From NCBI GenBank assembly GCA_964472505.1, contig CAYYQW010000047.1, positions 1 to 30,799 on the forward strand: DNA of 30,799 nt, in the 5' to 3' direction. The stretch comes from JAYEIA01 sp964472505 (GTDB taxonomy: Bacteria; Bacteroidota; Bacteroidia; Bacteroidales; JAADGE01). The number at the start of each line of letters is the position of its first letter. Position 1 is the stretch's first letter. The translations under genes and the position numbers were made by a program. The notes beneath the pieces are model-generated. The model did no database searches, was not told the DNA's origin, and saw only the letters and a program-made list of their open reading frames with translations. Shown in pieces: positions 26,577 through 30,799 of the stretch.

Positions 26577-28652
26577 ATGGATGAGTCAGGACCTAAAAAA
26601 TCAGAATTAAGAAAAAAAGCAGAGAAAATATTGCACCAAAGAGGAGTTAAAGATGCACGTTTGTATGCTTTGGATTTGGAGCAGTTGGTGGAGGAGTTAA
26701 ATGTTTACCAAATTGAGTTGGAACATCAAAACAACGAAATTCAAAAAACTCAAGAGCGGCTCGAAGAGAGTTTAAACATGTATCTGGATCTTTTTGAGAA
26801 TGCACCCAACCCCTATTTCACCATAGATTCCGATTATCAAATTAGGAATGTGAATAAAGCTGCTCTGAATTTATTGAATGTAGAAAAAAGCGTTTTATTG
26901 AATACCAACTTTTATAAATTTATACACCCCGAGAGTCAGGATGATTTTTTATTCCTGCTTCGAAAAGCGAAAACTTCCGGCCCCGAGTGCAAACCGGAAA
27001 CTACAGAAATTAAACTTTATTCGGCCAACAAAAAATTGCTATACGTGCGAGTGGACGGCAAACAGTGTTTTTCTGAAGAAGATAAGCCTTTTCTTTTCAA
27101 CATCTCGCTTACAAATCTGACAAATCTTCGAAAAGCCCATGAAGTGCTTCAAATTCGGGACATTGCCCTTGAATCGGCTGCAAATTCAATAATAATAACC
27201 GACCCCGAAGGAACCATTGAGTGGGTCAACAAAGCCTTTTCACAACTTACCGGTTATTCTAAAGAAGAAGTTATCGGTAAAAACCCAAGAGATTTGGTGA
27301 AATCCGGCAAGCATCCCAAATCTTTTTTTGCCGCTCTGTGGAAGCGTATCAGTGAGGGAAAAGTCTGGCACGGAAAAGTAATTAATAAACGCAAAGACGG
27401 CAGTACTTATACCGAAGAACAAACCATATCACCGGTTTTTAATAAAAACGGTAATATCATCCGCTACATTTCAGTAAAATCGGATATTACCGACAAAATG
27501 ATTCTGGAAAAAGAACTGACGGACGCCAAAGAAAAAGCCGAGGAAAGCAGCCGATTGAAAAGTGCATTTTTGGCCAATATCAGCCACGAGGTTCGTACAC
27601 CCATGAACGGCATTTTGGGTTTTGCCGAGCTGTTGAACCGCACGAATCTCTCGACGGATAAACATGATAAATACGTGGATGTAATTATGAAAAGCGGACA
27701 AAGAATGTTGCGTATTTTAAATGATTTGATTGATATTTCAAAAATTGAGGCCGGCGAAACCGCTTTAAATATTGAAGCTTTTGATTTGGAAGAATCCATG
27801 GCCGGGTTCTATGAATTCTTCTTGCCCGAAGCTCGCAAACAGGGACTTGAATTGAATTACAGCACCGATATCCCCTCAAATCAGAGCATTGTGCAAACCG
27901 ATAAAACTAAAGTCAGCCAAATATTTTCGAATTTAATCAGCAATGCCTTAAAATATACTGATGAGGGGAGCGTGAATTTTAGCTGTAAAGTTATTAATGA
28001 AGAGCTGTTTTTTGAGGTAAGCGATACCGGAGTAGGCATTTCCGATGCCATTATCGACAAAATATTTGACCGATTTGGACGATATGAAAAACACCACGTG
28101 AAATTCCGTGAAGGCGTGGGGCTTGGCCTCGCCATTTGTAAAGCTTATGCCGATATTCTCGGAGGCTCTTTGGATGTAGAATCCAAAATAGGAGAGGGCT
28201 CACATTTTACATATTCCATGCCCCTTTGCGAAGAAACGGTTAATGGCGGTAAACAAGAAAAACAGAACCCTTCGGATCCGATTAAGTTTAAATCGCAAGT
28301 TGTTTTAATTGCCGAAGACGATGATCACAATTACATGTACCTCGAAGAGCTGCTGAGCGAAACCAACCTGAAGCTGCTGCGAGCCGAAAACGGAAAGCAG
28401 GCCGTTGAGCTTGTTAAAAATAATCCGGATATAAAATTAATACTCATGGACGTGCGCATGCCCGAAATGGATGGGCTGGATGCCTGCCGCCGAATTAAGG
28501 AAAATTCTCCGGACATACCCGTAATTATTCAAACCGCTTATGCATTTGCCGAAGACAAAGAAAAAGCTTTTGAAAGCGGTTGCGATGATTTTATTTCTAA
28601 GCCGCTTGAACAAGATACGCTGTTTACAAAGATGAATCTGCTTATTCGTTGA
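26577..28652 (+). CDS. PAS-containing hybrid histidine kinase with C-terminal receiver domain
   Basis: This 691-residue cytoplasmic sensor kinase has no membrane segment. An N-terminal coiled coil (EELNVYQIELEHQNNEIQ) leads into PAS 1 (~68-185, LFENAPNPYFTID) and PAS 2 with PAC (~195-315, ITDPEGTIEWVNKAF). The HisKA domain carries the phospho-acceptor H337 in ANISHEVRTPMNG, and the ATPase domain has N box SNLISNALKYTDEG, DTGVGI and GVGLGLAI. The C-terminal receiver (~565-691) has acidic residues EDDD and phospho-acceptor D625 (LMDVRMPEMDG). No DNA-binding output domain is present, so phosphate may pass on to another protein. The start is 10 nt after the CheB-CheR stop, strongly suggesting one operon. 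An overlapping out-of-frame ATG at 26566 ends after a few codons. Confidence 0.93.
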   Translation: MDESGPKKSELRKKAEKILHQRGVKDARLYALDLEQLVEELNVYQIELEHQNNEIQKTQERLEESLNMYLDLFENAPNPYFTIDSDYQIRNVNKAALNLLNVEKSVLLNTNFYKFIHPESQDDFLFLLRKAKTSGPECKPETTEIKLYSANKKLLYVRVDGKQCFSEEDKPFLFNISLTNLTNLRKAHEVLQIRDIALESAANSIIITDPEGTIEWVNKAFSQLTGYSKEEVIGKNPRDLVKSGKHPKSFFAALWKRISEGKVWHGKVINKRKDGSTYTEEQTISPVFNKNGNIIRYISVKSDITDKMILEKELTDAKEKAEESSRLKSAFLANISHEVRTPMNGILGFAELLNRTNLSTDKHDKYVDVIMKSGQRMLRILNDLIDISKIEAGETALNIEAFDLEESMAGFYEFFLPEARKQGLELNYSTDIPSNQSIVQTDKTKVSQIFSNLISNALKYTDEGSVNFSCKVINEELFFEVSDTGVGISDAIIDKIFDRFGRYEKHHVKFREGVGLGLAICKAYADILGGSLDVESKIGEGSHFTYSMPLCEETVNGGKQEKQNPSDPIKFKSQVVLIAEDDDHNYMYLEELLSETNLKLLRAENGKQAVELVKNNPDIKLILMDVRMPEMDGLDACRRIKENSPDIPVIIQTAYAFAEDKEKAFESGCDDFISKPLEQDTLFTKMNLLIR

Positions 28653-28675
28653 TGATATTTTAAGAAAAAACAAAT

Positions 28676-28701
28676 TAAGATTTGGGCATTCTCAAATCTT
28701 A
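28676..28701 (+). terminator. weak hairpin after the histidine kinase
   Basis: TAAGATTTG and CAAATCTTA form a perfect 9-bp AT-rich stem with an 8-nt loop, 23 nt after the stop. No U tract follows, so terminator function is uncertain. Confidence 0.35.
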
Positions 28702-29186
28702 GAGCCTTAGCGGCAAAAAAAAAATAAAGGCCACGAAGACACAAAGACTCAAAGAAGACGGTAAAAATATTCGTAAGAAAAAAGTAAACCGAAACCCCTT
28801 GTGAAATTCTCAAAAATTCAAAAACGGTATATAAGCGCTATAAAAAACTTAGTGCCTTAGAGCCTTTGCGGCAAAAAAAATAAAGGCCACGAAGACACAA
28901 AGACTCAAAGAAGACGGTAAAAATATTTGTAAGAAAAAAATTAACCGGAACCCCTTGCGAAAATCTCAAAAATTCAAAACCGTATATAACTTCTGCAAAA
29001 AAACTTAGTGGCTTAGTGGCAAAAAAAAAATAAAGGCCACGAAGACACAAAGACTCAAAGAAGACGGTAAAAATATTCGTAAGAAAAAAGTAAACCGAAA
29101 CCCCTTGCGAAATTCTCAAAAATTCAAAGACGGTATATAAGCGCTATAAAAAACTTAGTGCCTTAGTGCCTTTGCGGCAAGAAAAA
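28699..29186. repeat. tandem array of three 150-156 bp intergenic repeats
   Basis: Units begin at CCACGAAGACACAAAGACTC at 28731, 28887 and 29037, giving periods of 156 and 150 bp, with the final unit ending near 29186 and a partial unit before the first. Each unit ends in CTTAGTG..CCTTTGCGGC and a poly-A run. Across every junction, CCTTTGCGGC and GGCCACGAAG form an imperfect inverted repeat around the A run. Minus-strand open frames inside (LRGLYFFFA...) are translations of the repeat, not genes. Such sequences are common interspersed repeats in Bacteroidota genomes. The array fills most of the gap between the kinase and the OmpA gene. Confidence 0.85.
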
Positions 29187-29228
29187 TAAATAAAAATCTT
29201 TTCCGAATTTCTGTTATCGGTCTTAATC

Positions 29229-29259
29229 TTGTATTTGTTCCGGCTTAGTTGTATTTTTG
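29229..29259 (+). promoter_or_regulatory. promoter of the OmpA-like lipoprotein gene
   Basis: TTG (29229-29231), 20 nt, then TATTTTTG (29252-29259), matching the Bacteroidota consensus. It lies 22 nt before the ATG at 29282 and downstream of the repeat array. This position argues for the 29282 start, since an ATG at 29249 would precede the -7 box. Confidence 0.65.
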
Positions 29260-29281
29260 TGAAAATTCTAATCTTAAAGGT

Positions 29282-30187
29282 ATGAAAAAAAATCACATTT
29301 TGATATTGATATTGGCTCTTCTTATTTCGGGAACATTGCCATCGTGTATAGTATCTCAAAAAAAATACGATGCTTTGGCTATGGAAAAAGTACTGACCGA
29401 AGACTCCTTATCGAATGTCATAGATAAAACCCTGGAAGAATATGTAAAGCAAAAAAATGCATTGATGCAAAACAATGCCCGTAAAGACAGCAAAACAGAT
29501 TCTCTTTCCACCCGACTTGAACGCCTTACGGCTGATGCCGATGAATTACAGCGCACACTGAATGAAACCATTTCGGATTACAACCGCGAGAAAGAAAAAT
29601 TGGTACAACTCGGAAAAAAGGTGGAAGAAAAAAGCCTGGAAAATAAGGCCTTAAATGAAAATTTGAAAGAAAAAGAGGAACGCCTTTCGGAATTGGAAGA
29701 AATGATTGCCGAAAACAAAAAAGAAACCGAGAAACTTCGAAAAATTATTGCCGATGCTTTAATTGCCTTCGATGATTCGGAGCTGAGCGTTTATCAGAAA
29801 GACGGAAAAGTATATGTTTCCATGGAAGAAAAACTGCTTTTCCCGGTAGGCAGTGCCAAAATAGACTCGAAAGGAAAAGATGCCGTTCAGAAACTCTCCG
29901 AAGTTTTGGGTAAAAATCCGGCTATTGACATTGTGATAGAAGGCCATACCGACAATACCGGAAGTGCGGCCGTAAACTGGAAATTAAGCACCGAGCGGGC
30001 TTTGTCGATAGTGAAAGTTTTGGAAGAAAACGATAAGATTGACCCCAAGCGCATTAGTGCTGCCGGACGCGGAATGTATCAGCCCGTTGCCGATAATTCG
30101 GATCCGGAAGGCCGTAAAAAAAATCGGCGCATAGAAATCATATTAAGTCCGAAATTGGACAGTTTGTATGAATTACTCAACGAGTAG
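29282..30187 (+). CDS. OmpA family lipoprotein with coiled coil (peptidoglycan-binding)
   Basis: This 301-residue protein is predicted to tether the outer membrane to peptidoglycan. It starts with a lipoprotein signal peptide ending LPSC (C22), continues as a long charged coiled coil (~35-165, ERLTADADELQRTLNETI, EERLSELEEMIAENKKE), and ends in an OmpA-like domain (~180-295). Conserved residues for diaminopimelate binding are visible: EGHTDNTGS, NWKLSTERA, and NRRIEI after DPEGRKKN. The architecture resembles Bacteroidota OmpA/MotB proteins often located next to fab or envelope genes. The start at 29282 is supported by the signal peptide and the promoter. A hairpin terminator follows 23 nt after the stop. 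Confidence 0.93.
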   Translation: MKKNHILILILALLISGTLPSCIVSQKKYDALAMEKVLTEDSLSNVIDKTLEEYVKQKNALMQNNARKDSKTDSLSTRLERLTADADELQRTLNETISDYNREKEKLVQLGKKVEEKSLENKALNENLKEKEERLSELEEMIAENKKETEKLRKIIADALIAFDDSELSVYQKDGKVYVSMEEKLLFPVGSAKIDSKGKDAVQKLSEVLGKNPAIDIVIEGHTDNTGSAAVNWKLSTERALSIVKVLEENDKIDPKRISAAGRGMYQPVADNSDPEGRKKNRRIEIILSPKLDSLYELLNE

Positions 30188-30210
30188 ATTTTATATCAAA
30201 AGCCTAAACG

Positions 30211-30240
30211 AAAGCTCTTCGGTATTAGCCGGAGGGCTTT
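30211..30240. terminator. bidirectional terminator between convergent genes
   Basis: AAAGCTCTTCGG pairs with CCGGAGGGCTTT (two G-U-type positions) around a 6-nt loop, followed by TTTTCTG. It contains the DUF2784 stop codon in its loop and ends the OmpA transcript, and could also serve the minus strand. Confidence 0.7.
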
Positions 30241-30626
30241 TCTGATTTTCTTTCTTTAAAATCTTTATAATTCAAAATAATTGAAATTACAAGCGCAATA
30301 ACAAGCACGCTTACGGTTAGCAATTCGGTAAGTGCCGGTTTGGGAGAAAAGCCGGTAAGCCGCTCGGTGATGTATTGAATGTATGAATACGGTAAATTAT
30401 TCTGTCCCAATTTTCGCAAAATGTCGAAATGCCAATCGGTAAGCGGACAGTATCCGATTCCGTAAAAAATTCCTAATAAAAACCATGAGCCGGCCGTAAG
30501 CAAGAGTGTAATCAAGTTTAGTTTTCGTGTTTTTCTCCAAATCCAGCCCAAGCTGTTAAATAAAATCAGCACGCTGTGAAATATCAGAAAAAAAATGTCG
30601 GCAGCCTGAAGTAAATAATTATTCAT
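30225..30626 (-). CDS. DUF2784 family small membrane protein
   Basis: This 133-residue protein has four hydrophobic segments (~7-25, 38-56, 98-118 and a weaker one between). It contains the YCPLTDWHFDILRKLG motif characteristic of the DUF2784 family, whose function is unknown. The C-terminus is short and basic (NYKDFKERKSEKPSG). It lies on the same strand as fabH but is separated from it by a strong terminator, so it probably has its own promoter. Start ATG at 30626. Confidence 0.8.
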   Translation of the reverse strand: MNNYLLQAADIFFLIFHSVLILFNSLGWIWRKTRKLNLITLLLTAGSWFLLGIFYGIGYCPLTDWHFDILRKLGQNNLPYSYIQYITERLTGFSPKPALTELLTVSVLVIALVISIILNYKDFKERKSEKPSG

Positions 30627-30660
30627 AAGATTTTGTTTTCACTAAATTACTAAAAATAAT

Positions 30661-30690
30661 AAAACCGACTTACTGCAGCAAGTCGGTTTT
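30661..30690 (-). terminator. rho-independent terminator after fabH
   Basis: A perfect 11-bp stem AAAACCGACTT/AAGTCGGTTTT with an 8-nt loop is followed on the minus strand by ATTATTTTT. It begins 20 nt after the fabH stop codon. Confidence 0.9.
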
Positions 30691-30710
30691 GTAAAAAGTA
30701 ATAAACCTAA

Positions 30711-30799
30711 TTACCAACGTATCAGTGCCGAAGCCCAAGTAAACCCGCTTCCGAAAGCGGTCAGGGCGTATAATTGGCCGTCTTTTATTCGTTTTTGTT
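30711..30799 (-). CDS. fabH: 3-oxoacyl-ACP synthase III (FabH), C-terminal end, cut by window edge
   Basis: The last 29 codons read KDGQLYALTAFGSGFTWASALIRW and stop at 30711. This matches the conserved C-terminus of beta-ketoacyl-ACP synthase III (GDxLLLxAFGAGxTWGSALIRW), which condenses acetyl-CoA with malonyl-ACP to start fatty acid synthesis. The catalytic Cys/His/Asn lie outside the window. The identification rests on this tail only, but the motif is specific. Confidence 0.85.
   Translation of the reverse strand, partial: QKRIKDGQLYALTAFGSGFTWASALIRW

Noticed and set aside
28538..29119. Minus-strand open frames reading LRGLYFFFA... in the repeat array
   Set aside because: Identical spurious translations of the tandem repeat, with poly-A/T runs and no start context.
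28699..29186. CRISPR array
   Set aside because: The repeated units are 150 bp long with no short-repeat/unique-spacer pattern and no cas genes.

Overview
The window looks like a chromosomal segment of a Bacteroidota (Bacteroidetes) bacterium. The evidence is a gingipain-type C25 protease ending in a type IX secretion (T9SS) sorting domain, a lipoprotein-type TamA homologue (TamL), an EF-G2-like translation factor, an OmpA-like lipoprotein, a DUF2339/DUF3999 pair, a general lack of Shine-Dalgarno sites, and several upstream sites of the TTG-N18-20-TAnnTTTG promoter class. It is mostly core or housekeeping DNA, broken up by palindrome-rich and tandem-repeat intergenic DNA. No rRNA, tRNA, CRISPR array, prophage or transposase gene was seen.

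Layout. 1-333: the end of a repeated element plus strong hairpins. 334-4755 (+): a SNF2-type helicase, then an MBOAT acyltransferase 36 nt downstream. 4768-5538 (-): a SpoU/TrmH-family RNA methyltransferase, divergent from tamL (5571-8135, +). 8134-8646: a gene-less element of about 0.5 kb with three nested inverted repeats and several internal palindromes. Its outer terminus recurs at 1-60. 8725-10884 (-): an EF-G paralogue whose GTPase motifs are altered. 10956-11367: intergenic. 11368-15067 (-): DUF3999 and DUF2339 membrane proteins. 15171-16328 (-): an AI-2E family permease. 16442-17497 (-): recA. 17657-21202 (-): the secreted C25 protease, preceded by a YbgC-like thioesterase (21246-21635) and a decapitated leucine-rich-repeat gene (21639-21893) cut at a REP-like palindrome. 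22096-23139 (+): an unrecognised secreted protein made of two near-identical domains. 23234-28652 (+): a CheB-CheR-PAS protein and a PAS histidine kinase with a receiver domain, probably one operon. 28699-29186: three tandem copies of a 150-156 bp repeat. 29282-30187 (+): an OmpA-like lipoprotein. 30225-30626 (-): a DUF2784 protein. 30711-30799 (-): the 3' end of fabH.

Functional themes are envelope biogenesis (TamL, OmpA, MBOAT), T9SS secretion (C25), sensing without recognisable chemotaxis partners (CheB-CheR-PAS/HK-REC), and translation or DNA maintenance (EF-G2, RNA methyltransferase, RecA, SNF2 helicase). The least explained items are the nested-inverted-repeat element, the duplicated secreted protein beside the signalling operon, and the EF-G paralogue lacking canonical catalytic residues.
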